DNA of 64,000 nucleotides from Salinispirillum sp049115955 (GTDB lineage: Bacteria > Pseudomonadota > Gammaproteobacteria > Pseudomonadales > Natronospirillaceae): assembly GCA_049115955.1 (NCBI GenBank), contig JAGDZJ010000015.1, forward strand, positions 62,001-126,000. Direction: 5' to 3'. The notes under the pieces were generated by a model that worked only from the letters and a program-made list of their open reading frames with translations, was not told where the DNA came from and ran no database searches. Shown here piece after piece: positions 1-7,652 of the stretch. Both the position numbers and the translations under genes were made by a program. Every line of letters starts with the position of its first letter. Positions within the stretch are counted from its first letter, which is position 1.

Positions 1-776
1 TCAAACTGCAACAACGCTTGCGCGAAGATCAAGTACGCCAGGTTGGTTGTACTGTCTCCCGGCCCACCTGAGGTTGTGGTGTAGATTTCGGCAAAAATAG
101 TGAGCAGAAAAATGGTTTCAATCATCACCACGACAATCAGCGGTCGGGTAAGATGGGGGATAGCAATGTGCCGGAATACATCCAATGGGCCAGCACCTTC
201 CAGCTTGGCGGCTTCCACTTGTTCCTGATCCATAGATTGCAGCGCCGTCATAAGGATCAATATTGCAAAGGGGAGCCACTGCCAACTGACAATAATGATG
301 ATCGCGGTCATGGGGTACTGTGCAAACCAGTCAACGGGCGTACCACCAAAGAGATTCACGAACCACGCCGACAGACCATTCACCGGATGGAATATCAAAT
401 TTTTCCATATTAAGGCGTTTACCGTCGGCATGATGAAGAAGGGCGCAATGAGCAACACGCGCACGATACCACGGCCGTAAAAAGGCTGGTCAATCAGCAC
501 TGCAATGAGCGTACCCAGACCGATGGTAATGATCAGCACCGAGCCAACCAGTACAAAGGTGTTCTTAAGACCGGTCAGAAAACTGGGATCAGTCAGAAAA
601 TACTGATAATTATCAAAACCAACGAAGTTGCGTATGCCCGGCATGAGCAAATTGAAGTCGATGGATGAATAGTAAAGGGTCATGCCTAGCGGCACGGCCA
701 TCCAGATCAGCAACAGAATGACCGAAGGCATCAGCAACCAACGCGCAATTCCACTATTGTAACTATGGGTCGTCAT
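1..776 (-). CDS. Sugar/polyol ABC transporter permease (MalF type), 3' end beyond window
   Basis: Reading leftward from the ATG at 774-776 the frame stays open to the window edge (258 codons), so the C-terminus is missing. The protein begins MTTHSYNSGIARWLLMPSV and shows several hydrophobic segments and the conserved cytoplasmic EAA loop (EAAKLEGAGPLDVFRHIAIP), which docks on the ATPase in binding-protein-dependent importers. It follows a periplasmic binding protein gene of the sorbitol/mannitol type, with a stem-loop in the 87-bp gap, so it is most likely one of the two inner-membrane permeases for mannitol or sorbitol (MtlF/SmoF-like). The second permease and the ATPase would lie to the left of the window. 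Substrate is inferred from the neighbours, not from this protein. Confidence 0.85.
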   Translation of the reverse strand, partial: MTTHSYNSGIARWLLMPSVILLLIWMAVPLGMTLYYSSIDFNLLMPGIRNFVGFDNYQYFLTDPSFLTGLKNTFVLVGSVLIITIGLGTLIAVLIDQPFYGRGIVRVLLIAPFFIMPTVNALIWKNLIFHPVNGLSAWFVNLFGGTPVDWFAQYPMTAIIIIVSWQWLPFAILILMTALQSMDQEQVEAAKLEGAGPLDVFRHIAIPHLTRPLIVVVMIETIFLLTIFAEIYTTTSGGPGDSTTNLAYLIFAQALLQF

Positions 777-801
777 AACGCTCACCACTTCAAGAGTGAG
801 C

Positions 802-831
802 CTCCGGCCGCAACAGCAAAGGCGGCCGGAG
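802..831. repeat. Stem-loop between binding-protein and permease genes
   Basis: A perfect 9-bp stem (CTCCGGCCG / CGGCCGGAG) with a 12-nt loop lies between the stop of the binding protein and the permease start. No T-run follows it on the minus strand, so it looks like an RNA-stabilising or attenuating hairpin, not a full terminator. Such hairpins, as between malE and malF, keep binding protein more abundant than permease. Confidence 0.6.
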
Positions 832-863
832 TACTCATCAGATTACAAAGACTTCAGGAAGGA

Positions 864-2183
864 TCAGTTGATATAACCGCCGCGTACCATCTCGCGACGC
901 ACCAACTGCTGTGCGTTGCGCAACGCTTGGTCGACCGAGCTGTTACCCGCGAGGGCACCAGCAACCTGCTGACCAACGGTGGTACCAAACGCTTGGAAGC
1001 GTGGAATGGCTACAAACTGCACCCCGGTGTAGGGCGATGGCAACAACGTAGAGTCTTCCGGATCGGCTTTTTCCATCTGCGTTAACGTCATCTGGGCAAA
1101 AGGCGCTGCGTTCATATAGGCAGGATTGTTGTAGGTTGATGCGCGAGTACCAGGAGGTACCGCAGCGATACCGTGACGTTCAGCCACCAGATCAGAGTAC
1201 TCTTTCGAAGTAGCCCAAGCGATGAAGTCAGCGGCGGCAGATTTATTTTGTGAGCTATCAGGGATAGCGAGCGCCCAGACCCACAACCAACCGCTGCCTT
1301 TCTCAGTTACCTGACTCGGTGCAGCGGCAAAGCCAACGTGTTCATGGACGCTGCTCTGCGACGGATCGGTCACAAAGGCACCCGCCACGGTGGCATCAAA
1401 CCACATGGCGCAGTTACCACTGTTGAACAACGCCAGATTTTCGTTGAAGCCATTAGAGCTGGCACCTGGAGGGCCGTAGTTACCCAGCAGGTCAACGTAG
1501 AAATTGATGGCGTTCTTCCACTCCGCGCTTTCTAACTGCGGCTCCCAATCCATATCGAACCAGCGACCACCAAAGGCGTTTACCATGGTGCTGACCAGCG
1601 CCATATTCTCGCCCCAGCCCGCCAAACCGCGCATACATACGCCGTACTGGTTCTGTGACGGATTATGCAACGCCACCGCAAACTCACGTATCTGACTCCA
1701 CGTCGGCGCTTCTGGCATGGTCAAACCGGCACGATCGAACAGATCCTTGCGGTAGTACGTCATGGAACTTTCAGCGTAGAACGGCAACGCATACAGGGTA
1801 CCGTCGGCTGACAGCGCATCACGAACCGAGGGGAAGATATCATCTACATCGTAATTGGCCGGCAAATTATCCAGCGGGGCTAACCAGTTGTTGGCACCCC
1901 ATATCGGAGTTTCGTAGCTGCCAATGGTCATCACATCAAACTGTCCGCTGCCTGCGGCGATGTCTGTGGTCATGCGCTGACGCAGCACGTTCTCTTCCAG
2001 CACGACGAATTCCAAATTGATACCTGGGTTCGCTGCTTCATAAACGGAAGACAGAGCCTCCATACGGATCATGTCACCGTTGTTTACTGTTCCGATGGTA
2101 ATGGTGGTTTGGGCAGAGGCGGTTCCGGCGATAGCCAGCGCCAACCCACCGGCTGTGACAGCCAGTTGTCTAGGATTAAACAT
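864..2183 (-). CDS. mtlE: Periplasmic sugar-alcohol-binding protein of an ABC importer
   Basis: 439 aa. The N-terminus is a typical Sec signal peptide (residues 1-24, ending ...GTASAQ), so the mature protein is periplasmic. The body is a family-1 extracellular solute-binding protein; the start of the mature chain, with the GSYETPIWGANNWLAPLD segment, resembles sorbitol/mannitol-binding proteins (SmoE/MtlE). It captures the sugar alcohol and hands it to the permease encoded just downstream. A GAGAG ribosome-binding sequence precedes the ATG. The AraC regulator and xylulokinase genes upstream match the Pseudomonas mannitol/arabitol operon in content. Polyol specificity is a family-based inference; the symbol is tentative. 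Confidence 0.82.
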   Translation of the reverse strand: MFNPRQLAVTAGGLALAIAGTASAQTTITIGTVNNGDMIRMEALSSVYEAANPGINLEFVVLEENVLRQRMTTDIAAGSGQFDVMTIGSYETPIWGANNWLAPLDNLPANYDVDDIFPSVRDALSADGTLYALPFYAESSMTYYRKDLFDRAGLTMPEAPTWSQIREFAVALHNPSQNQYGVCMRGLAGWGENMALVSTMVNAFGGRWFDMDWEPQLESAEWKNAINFYVDLLGNYGPPGASSNGFNENLALFNSGNCAMWFDATVAGAFVTDPSQSSVHEHVGFAAAPSQVTEKGSGWLWVWALAIPDSSQNKSAAADFIAWATSKEYSDLVAERHGIAAVPPGTRASTYNNPAYMNAAPFAQMTLTQMEKADPEDSTLLPSPYTGVQFVAIPRFQAFGTTVGQQVAGALAGNSSVDQALRNAQQLVRREMVRGGYIN

Positions 2184-2324
2184 AGTTACGCTCTCATTGT
2201 TGTTTTTGTAGTTAGCTAAACGGCGAACCGCTCAGTGATTGTGCAGGGTTAATTAAAGAGAAATTTGCCCATCTTCACCAATACCGTATGACCGGATGAT
2301 GATACTTTTTTAACCCAGCGCCCT

Positions 2325-2341
2325 TTGCACCTCTTGTGCAA
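2325..2341. promoter_or_regulatory. Perfect 6-5-6 inverted repeat upstream of the binding-protein gene
   Basis: TTGCAC-CTCTT-GTGCAA lies just after the AraC-type gene and about 140 bases before the binding-protein ATG. No T-run follows on either strand, so it is more likely an operator or a processing hairpin than a terminator. I see no convincing -35/-10 pair in the 170-bp gap. Confidence 0.3.
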
Positions 2342-2353
2342 TAACGGGCACCT

Positions 2354-3244
2354 TCAGAGGAGGATATGATCACGCGAGCGACGATCTCGCTGCGCAATAT
2401 TGCGGCGATACTCCGTTGGCGTCATACCCTTTACGGCCAGAAATCGACGATTGAAGTTCGATACATTGCTGAAACCCACGTTGAAGCAAATGTTGGTCAC
2501 CGGCTCATCGGTCATTTCCAGATACTCGCAGGCCTTACTGACTCGTAACTGGATCACCACGTCCTTAAAACGCTGTCCGGTGGCACGATGAAAGAATCGC
2601 GAGAACACCACCGGCCCCATATTCAACTGGCGCGCCGCGTCTTCCAAGGTGATGGGTTGCGTAAAGTTCTGCGTGATGTAATTTACTACCCGATTAACAT
2701 GCGCGATGGTTTTCTGGTCGTGCTTATGGTTATAACGTCTGCTCGACAAGGTAGTGTAGGCGTTAGAAGCGGATAAGTGCGCCATGATTTGCAAGAACGC
2801 CGCCACGCGCGGAAAACCGTCGCTTTGACTGACTTCTTGAAACAGCGGCTGTACCTGCTCACTGACATGCGGCGTGAACTGAATGCCGTACAGCGAGTCG
2901 TCCAGCATTTTACGGACACTGCGAGCTTCGGGAATGGTTTGCATCAACCCTTCCATAAACTCGTGCGAAAAATTGATCACCTGATCACGGATACCTTCGC
3001 CGAGATCACCTAATGTAATCCAATTGTGCGGTAAATTAGGCCCAGTTAACACGAGGCAACCGGGAGTAAAGGGCCCGATATAGTCGCCCACAAAGGCTTT
3101 ACCCCGCGTGCTAATCAACAAATGCAGTTCATATTCCTTGTGGTAGTGCCAGCGGATCAACTGACTGTCGGCGCCGTGTTCCAGATAGCGCATGCAGTGC
3201 GCATCTTCCGGTACCAACTCAAACTCAGGTGAATTCATGCTCAT
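2354..3244 (-). CDS. AraC-family regulator (MtlR-like)
   Basis: 296 aa. Residues about 25-100 form a cupin-like sensor part (His-rich WHYHKEYELHLL, then GPNLPHNW). The last 100 residues hold the double helix-turn-helix of AraC/XylS proteins (LEDAARQLNMGPVVFSRFF and a second helix pair ending GMTPTEYRR). The gene sits between xylulokinase and the polyol-binding protein on the same strand, the position expected for the activator of a mannitol/arabitol operon such as MtlR of Pseudomonas fluorescens. Two ATGs are close together (MSM); the first is used, since it is preceded by a G-rich stretch. The ligand is not evident from sequence. Confidence 0.85.
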   Translation of the reverse strand: MSMNSPEFELVPEDAHCMRYLEHGADSQLIRWHYHKEYELHLLISTRGKAFVGDYIGPFTPGCLVLTGPNLPHNWITLGDLGEGIRDQVINFSHEFMEGLMQTIPEARSVRKMLDDSLYGIQFTPHVSEQVQPLFQEVSQSDGFPRVAAFLQIMAHLSASNAYTTLSSRRYNHKHDQKTIAHVNRVVNYITQNFTQPITLEDAARQLNMGPVVFSRFFHRATGQRFKDVVIQLRVSKACEYLEMTDEPVTNICFNVGFSNVSNFNRRFLAVKGMTPTEYRRNIAQRDRRSRDHILL

Positions 3245-3290
3245 ACGCCACCGCCAGAAATTACGTCGACTGATCTAAGAACCAGAAAGT

Positions 3291-4757
3291 TTATGTTAGC
3301 GCCGCCCGCACACTCAGTATAGCTTGATATAAAGCGCGATAACGTGCCAGTTGCTGCTGATAGTATTCAACACTCGTCGGATCCGGTTCGTGCAACGCTA
3401 TTAAAGGCGGTGGTGGACACCAGCGCTGCAACGTCGTTGGGCTAACACCATACACGCCCAGCATGGCCAGTCGAGCGGCCCCCAATCCGGGCCCAACATC
3501 ACCCCCCGCGCGATAGTTCAGCGGCCGCTGAAGGACATCGGCTAATATCTGACGCCAGCGCGCCGAACGAGCACCACCACCTATCAGGCTTACCGAACCA
3601 ATCGGCGTAGCAGCGGCCTGCAAGGCAGCCTCTCCATCGGCCACACTGAATGCTACACCCTCAAGCACCGCCAACGTCATCTGCGCTCGCGTTGTCGCTG
3701 CCGTCAGCCCATAAAATTGCGCACAAGCCAAGGGGTCGTTGTGCGGTGTACGCTCGCCGTTCAAATATGGCAAGAAGGTAACGGGCGTGGTGCGTACATC
3801 AGAACCCTCCAGCTCTTCCAGTAATTCGGCGACCGTGGTGCCGGTTACCGCGGCAAACCAATCCAGGCTGCTGGCGGCACTGAGCATAACCGACATTTGG
3901 TGCCATCGCTGCGGTAAACAATGACAGAACGCATGGACCGTGTGTTCCGGTGCCGCGTGGTGCTGATCACTCACCACAAAATAAACGCCCGATGTACCCA
4001 GCGAGATAAAGGCATCGCCAGGGTCGATCACCCCAACACCCAGCGCTCCGGCTGCGTTGTCTCCTGCTCCACCCACCACAGGCACGACCGGTACTCCCAA
4101 TGCAGCGGCGACTTCAGGACGCAGATACCCGGCAGGGGTAGAGCCTTCCACCAGGTCTGGCATGTGTGTGCGTGACAGGCCCGTAGCCGCCAGCAGAACA
4201 TCGTCCCAAGCACGTCGTTCGGGGTCTAACCACAGGGTACCAGCGGCGTCTGACATGTCCGACAGATACTCACCCGTCAAACAGAAACGCAGATAATCTT
4301 TCGGCAACAGCACTTTAGCGGTCGCTGCGAACACCTCTGGCTCATGGCGTTGCACCCAAAGCACTTTCGGCGCCGTAAAGCCCGGCATCGCCAAATTGCC
4401 CGAACGAACGCGAAAATCCGGCACCGCTTGTTCCAGCAAGTCGCATTCCGTCGCGCTGCGGCCATCGTTCCACATAATGCAGGGGCGTAATACGTTGCCT
4501 TCGCCGTCAAGCATCACGGCACCGTGCATGTGCCCGGCGATCCCGATTGCCTGCACCCCTGACAGATCATGGCTCTTTGCCAGTTCGGCGAACACCTGTT
4601 GCGTGGCCTGCCACCACTCGGCAGGATCCTGTTCTACCCAGAGTGGCTGCGGGCGTTGCGTACTGACCGCGACCGTTCGAGTGGTCAGGACTTGTCCTTC
4701 AGCATCGACCAATACGGCTTTTAGACCGGAAGTGCCTAAGTCTAACCCTATAAACAT
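3291..4757 (-). CDS. xylB: Xylulokinase (FGGY family)
   Basis: 488 aa. Phosphorylates D-xylulose to xylulose-5-phosphate, the step after arabitol or xylitol oxidation. The N-terminal phosphate-1 motif is GLDLGTSGLKAVL; the C-terminal half has GGAGDNAAGALG with the catalytic Asp, ISLGTSGVYF and GGGARSARWRQILADV of FGGY kinases. The ATG at 4755-4757 is chosen because GAGAGGAGC lies just before it and because the protein then opens on the phosphate motif; an in-frame ATG 72 bases upstream would add an unrelated segment that crosses the presumed control region. First gene of the minus-strand polyol cluster (xylB, araC, binding protein, permease); a polyol dehydrogenase is not in the window. Confidence 0.93.
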   Translation of the reverse strand: MFIGLDLGTSGLKAVLVDAEGQVLTTRTVAVSTQRPQPLWVEQDPAEWWQATQQVFAELAKSHDLSGVQAIGIAGHMHGAVMLDGEGNVLRPCIMWNDGRSATECDLLEQAVPDFRVRSGNLAMPGFTAPKVLWVQRHEPEVFAATAKVLLPKDYLRFCLTGEYLSDMSDAAGTLWLDPERRAWDDVLLAATGLSRTHMPDLVEGSTPAGYLRPEVAAALGVPVVPVVGGAGDNAAGALGVGVIDPGDAFISLGTSGVYFVVSDQHHAAPEHTVHAFCHCLPQRWHQMSVMLSAASSLDWFAAVTGTTVAELLEELEGSDVRTTPVTFLPYLNGERTPHNDPLACAQFYGLTAATTRAQMTLAVLEGVAFSVADGEAALQAAATPIGSVSLIGGGARSARWRQILADVLQRPLNYRAGGDVGPGLGAARLAMLGVYGVSPTTLQRWCPPPPLIALHEPDPTSVEYYQQQLARYRALYQAILSVRAALT

Positions 4758-4824
4758 GCTCGCTCCTCTCGCCGCCAGCAGCGTGAAACTTAAACGACCA
4801 TTAGGCAGGAAAGTACCGAAGGGT

Positions 4825-4851
4825 ACCAATACGAATCTTATCGATACTGGT
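4825..4851. promoter_or_regulatory. Imperfect inverted repeat upstream of xylB, possible operator
   Basis: ACCAATACGA and TCGATACTGGT form an inverted repeat with one offset base, 68-94 bases upstream of the xylB ATG. It may bind the AraC-type regulator or a global regulator. No strong promoter hexamers were found next to it, so the function is open. Confidence 0.3.
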
Positions 4852-4901
4852 ACTTATTTAACACTCGGAACGACGAATGAAGCGTTCTACTCGGACTGAT
4901 A

Positions 4902-5309
4902 TTACTGCTCAACCGCTGCACGAAACTCCGCGTCTAACATCCGTTGGCGGATGTCATCTGGAATGGGTTCGGCTTTTTTTGTCGTGTGGTTGAAATGCAC
5001 CAAGACGGTAGTGCCGCTCGCGCACTTGTGTCCGCCTTGCCACACTTCTTGATAAACATCGAATGAACTGCCGCCCACGCGCGAAATACCGGTACGGATT
5101 TCCACCGGCGCTTGGTAAAAAATCTCGGCGTGGAACTCTACGGTGTAGCGAGCGAGGATAATTCGCCATTGTTTGGGGTCTAGATCGGGCGTAAACCAAC
5201 GAAAGATCGGCGTACGGCAGCCTTCGAACCAGATGGGAATAGCAGTGTTATTGATGTGGCCCAGCGCGTCGGTGTCGACAAAGCGTGGTTCAAAGGTTTC
5301 ACTGAACAT
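4902..5309 (-). CDS. Acyl-CoA thioesterase, 4HBT hot-dog family
   Basis: 135 aa. The motif FVDTDALGHINNTAIPIWFE near residue 10 is the 4-hydroxybenzoyl-CoA thioesterase/YbgC signature with its catalytic Asp. The rest is a single hot-dog domain, the usual length for FadM/YbgC-like enzymes that hydrolyse acyl-CoA thioesters in the cytoplasm. The ATG at 5307-5309 is preceded by AAGGAA; a longer reading frame starting at 5405 would run into the flavoprotein gene and is rejected. It follows the flavoprotein gene by 40 bases on the same strand and is probably cotranscribed with it. The acyl substrate cannot be told from sequence. Confidence 0.85.
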   Translation of the reverse strand: MFSETFEPRFVDTDALGHINNTAIPIWFEGCRTPIFRWFTPDLDPKQWRIILARYTVEFHAEIFYQAPVEIRTGISRVGGSSFDVYQEVWQGGHKCASGTTVLVHFNHTTKKAEPIPDDIRQRMLDAEFRAAVEQ

Positions 5310-5349
5310 GGTTATTCCTTGTAAAAAAGAAGGTCGTTTTGCCCAGCCA

Positions 5350-6633
5350 CTAGGCTGACTGGAGCCAATCCACCACGCCCTGCCCCGCTCGTCGACCGCT
5401 GGCAAAGCACGCGGTCAATAGGTAGCCACCGGTCGGCGCTTCCCAGTCCAACATTTCACCGGCACAGAACACACCTGGTAGCGTCTGCAACATGAGTTTG
5501 TCGTTCAGTGCGGAAAAGTCGACACCGCCCGCCGTGCTAATGGCTTCATCAATAGGCCGAGTGGCGGTTAAGGTCAATGGTAAGGCTTTAATCGCGCGGG
5601 CCAGCTTGTCAGGTTCGGTGAACGCTTGCGGGGCACATTCGCGCAACAGCGCAGCCTTAACGCCAGACAGGTTGAGGGTGCGGCGCAAGTGGTTACTCAT
5701 GGACTGCTTACCACGCGGTTTGCGCAGGGCTTGAGTTATTTGTGCCACCGAGCGATCAGGCAGCAAATCCAATTCCAAACGCGCCTGCCCGGTGTGTTTG
5801 ATTTGCTCGCGCAACGGCGCTGAAAACGCGTAGATTAAGCTGCCTTCGACACCGCTTGCCGTCACAATAAATTCGCCTATGCGCGCTTCTTGTGTCGCTC
5901 TACTAGCGGCATCCACAACGCGCATACCGACGGACTTCACATAAGCCCCCGCATGCTGCTGCACCAATACGTCCGACCATGCGCATATAAAACCGCAATT
6001 GGCGGGTTCTAACGGCCGAACGACTATCTGTTTGTCTAGCAGCCAAGGCACCCAGCGCCCATCGGAACCCAAACGTGCCCAACTGGCACCGCCTAAAGCC
6101 AGCACCGTAGCAGCGGCCTCAACTTCTTGCGGCCCGTTTGGCGTATCGAACCGCAATGCCCCATTTTTGCTCCAACCTTGCCACCGGTGGCGCACATGAA
6201 ACTGCACCCCGTGTTCACGCAGGCGTTGCAGCCACTTGCGCAACAACGGCGCGGCTTTCATTTCACGGGGAAAGACACGCCCCGACGAACCAACAAAAGT
6301 TTCTACACCCAGTTCATGAATCCAGCCACGCAGGGCATGTGCATCGAAGTCTTGCAGCCAAGCGCCTACCTCTGTAGCACGCTCCCGGTATCGGGTAATG
6401 AAATCTGCTTTGGGTTCGGCGTGAGTGATGTTCATGCCACCCACCCCGGCCAGCAAGAATTTTCGCCCGACCGAGGGCATGGCATCGTAAACGTGCACCG
6501 GGTAACCAGCTTGCGCAATGACCTCGGCCGCCATTAAGCCGGCCGGACCGCCGCCGATCACCACCACAGGCAGCAACCCCGTGTTTAACTCATCCGCCAC
6601 GTTCGGCCTGCTTTGCGGCGTTCCAGAGGGCAT
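5350..6633 (-). CDS. NAD(P)/FAD-dependent oxidoreductase, HI0933/TIGR03862-like flavoprotein
   Basis: 427 aa. A Rossmann FAD-binding motif (VVVIGGGPAGLMAAEV) opens the protein at about residues 23-38, followed by GRKFLLAGVGGMNITHAE, the hallmark of the HI0933/BaiN-type flavoprotein family. The C-terminal flavin motif is GVFCAGEMLDWEAPTGGYLL. The cellular role of the family is not firmly known. The start used (6633) overlaps the end of mazG by 44 bases; a GTG at 6600, twelve residues in, would cut the overlap to 11 bases and is equally possible. Lies in a minus-strand run with mazG upstream and the thioesterase downstream. Confidence 0.85.
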   Translation of the reverse strand: MPSGTPQSRPNVADELNTGLLPVVVIGGGPAGLMAAEVIAQAGYPVHVYDAMPSVGRKFLLAGVGGMNITHAEPKADFITRYRERATEVGAWLQDFDAHALRGWIHELGVETFVGSSGRVFPREMKAAPLLRKWLQRLREHGVQFHVRHRWQGWSKNGALRFDTPNGPQEVEAAATVLALGGASWARLGSDGRWVPWLLDKQIVVRPLEPANCGFICAWSDVLVQQHAGAYVKSVGMRVVDAASRATQEARIGEFIVTASGVEGSLIYAFSAPLREQIKHTGQARLELDLLPDRSVAQITQALRKPRGKQSMSNHLRRTLNLSGVKAALLRECAPQAFTEPDKLARAIKALPLTLTATRPIDEAISTAGGVDFSALNDKLMLQTLPGVFCAGEMLDWEAPTGGYLLTACFASGRRAGQGVVDWLQSA

Positions 6634-7411
6634 CCAGCGAGTCCAAGCTTTCGTCTTGCGGCGTGCGGCCGTCAGCCGCTAATCGCTGTTCAATGTAACC
6701 AAAACGACGAGTGAACTTGTTGTTCGCAGCACGCAACGCGGTCTCGGGGTTTACCTTCAAATGGCGAGCCAGATTGATGACGGAGAACAACACGTCGCCC
6801 AGCTCTTCTTCTGTGTGCTCAGCATCACCGGACTCTGCGGCGGCTTGCAGCTCGGCCAGTTCACCGCGCAAGATATCCCACACCGGCGCGGACTCGGGCC
6901 AGTCAAAACCGACTCGCGATGCTTTCTTTTGCAGCTTTTCGGCGCGCGCCATAGCCGGCATGGCATTGGGCACATCGGCCAACACACTGGTCACTAGCTC
7001 CGAGCTGTCCGCACTGACTTTTTCGGCTTGCTTGATCGACTCCCAATTCGCATTGATCTGTGCGTCGCTCAACTCAGCGCCGCTACGTCGGCTTGCCAAA
7101 GTGCCATCGGGAAAGACATGTGGGTGTCGTCGCAACAGTTTTTCGGTGATGTCATGCACCACCTCGGAAAAGGTGAAGTCACCTTGCTCTTCAGCTAAAC
7201 GAGCGTAAAACACCACTTGAAACAGCAGATCGCCCAGCTCTTCCCGCAGGTGCGTCCAGTCCTGCCGTTCGATGGTATCCACCACTTCATACACTTCTTC
7301 CAAGGTATGCGGCACGATGCTGGCAAAGTCTTGTTTCAAATCCCAGGGGCAGCCGTCAACGGGGTCACGCAGGCGAGACATGAGGACAAGAAGATCATTG
7401 ATTGTGTGCAT
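6590..7411 (-). CDS. mazG: Nucleoside triphosphate pyrophosphohydrolase MazG
   Basis: 273 aa, near the usual 263 of E. coli. Hydrolyses NTPs to NMP and pyrophosphate, cleaning the nucleotide pool, and in E. coli lowers ppGpp. Two MazG domains are seen: N-terminal DPVDGCPWDLKQDFASI with the EE..E metal ligands in LEEVYEVVD and EELGDLLFQVVFYARLAEE, and C-terminal HTEEELGDVLFSVINLARHL. The start MHTINDLLVLMSRLRDP matches the E. coli N-terminus; the Shine-Dalgarno is weak. It lies directly downstream of relA, separated by a long stem-loop element, the same pairing known in Pseudomonas and E. coli. Confidence 0.95.
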   Translation of the reverse strand: MHTINDLLVLMSRLRDPVDGCPWDLKQDFASIVPHTLEEVYEVVDTIERQDWTHLREELGDLLFQVVFYARLAEEQGDFTFSEVVHDITEKLLRRHPHVFPDGTLASRRSGAELSDAQINANWESIKQAEKVSADSSELVTSVLADVPNAMPAMARAEKLQKKASRVGFDWPESAPVWDILRGELAELQAAAESGDAEHTEEELGDVLFSVINLARHLKVNPETALRAANNKFTRRFGYIEQRLAADGRTPQDESLDSLDALWNAAKQAERGG

Positions 7412-7493
7412 AGAAAAAGGCTTATTCGTTGAAAAATGAGTCAAAGGTTTCAGTGCAACTGATGTCATCGGCATGAGTGGAGCAATTTAGACG

Positions 7494-7607
7494 GGATGAC
7501 TGACGGGGTACAGGAATGCCGGGGACGCCGTAAATCCGTCCTTGGAGGCTCGCTGCTGCCATCCTTGGCAGCAAACGCCCCGCATTCCTGTACCCCGTCA
7601 GCCATCC
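7494..7607 (+). repeat. Long stem-loop repeat, copy A (relA-mazG)
   Basis: Outer arms 7494-7524 and 7578-7607 are complementary over about 30 bases with one or two mismatches. The 53-base centre (7525-7577) contains ACGCCGTAAATCCGTCC, then TTGGAGGCTC and an inner hairpin CTGCCATCCTTGGCAG. The centre matches those of copies B and C; the arms do not. No coding frame uses it. Confidence 0.85.
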
Positions 7608-7652
7608 GATAGTCCTGCCGCACGTCAAACACTTAGCGATACGTGCCGCTCA

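Noticed and set aside
4758..4829. 24-residue N-terminal extension of xylulokinase
   Set aside because: Lacks family similarity, crosses the inverted repeat, and the internal ATG has a strong GAGAGGAG site.
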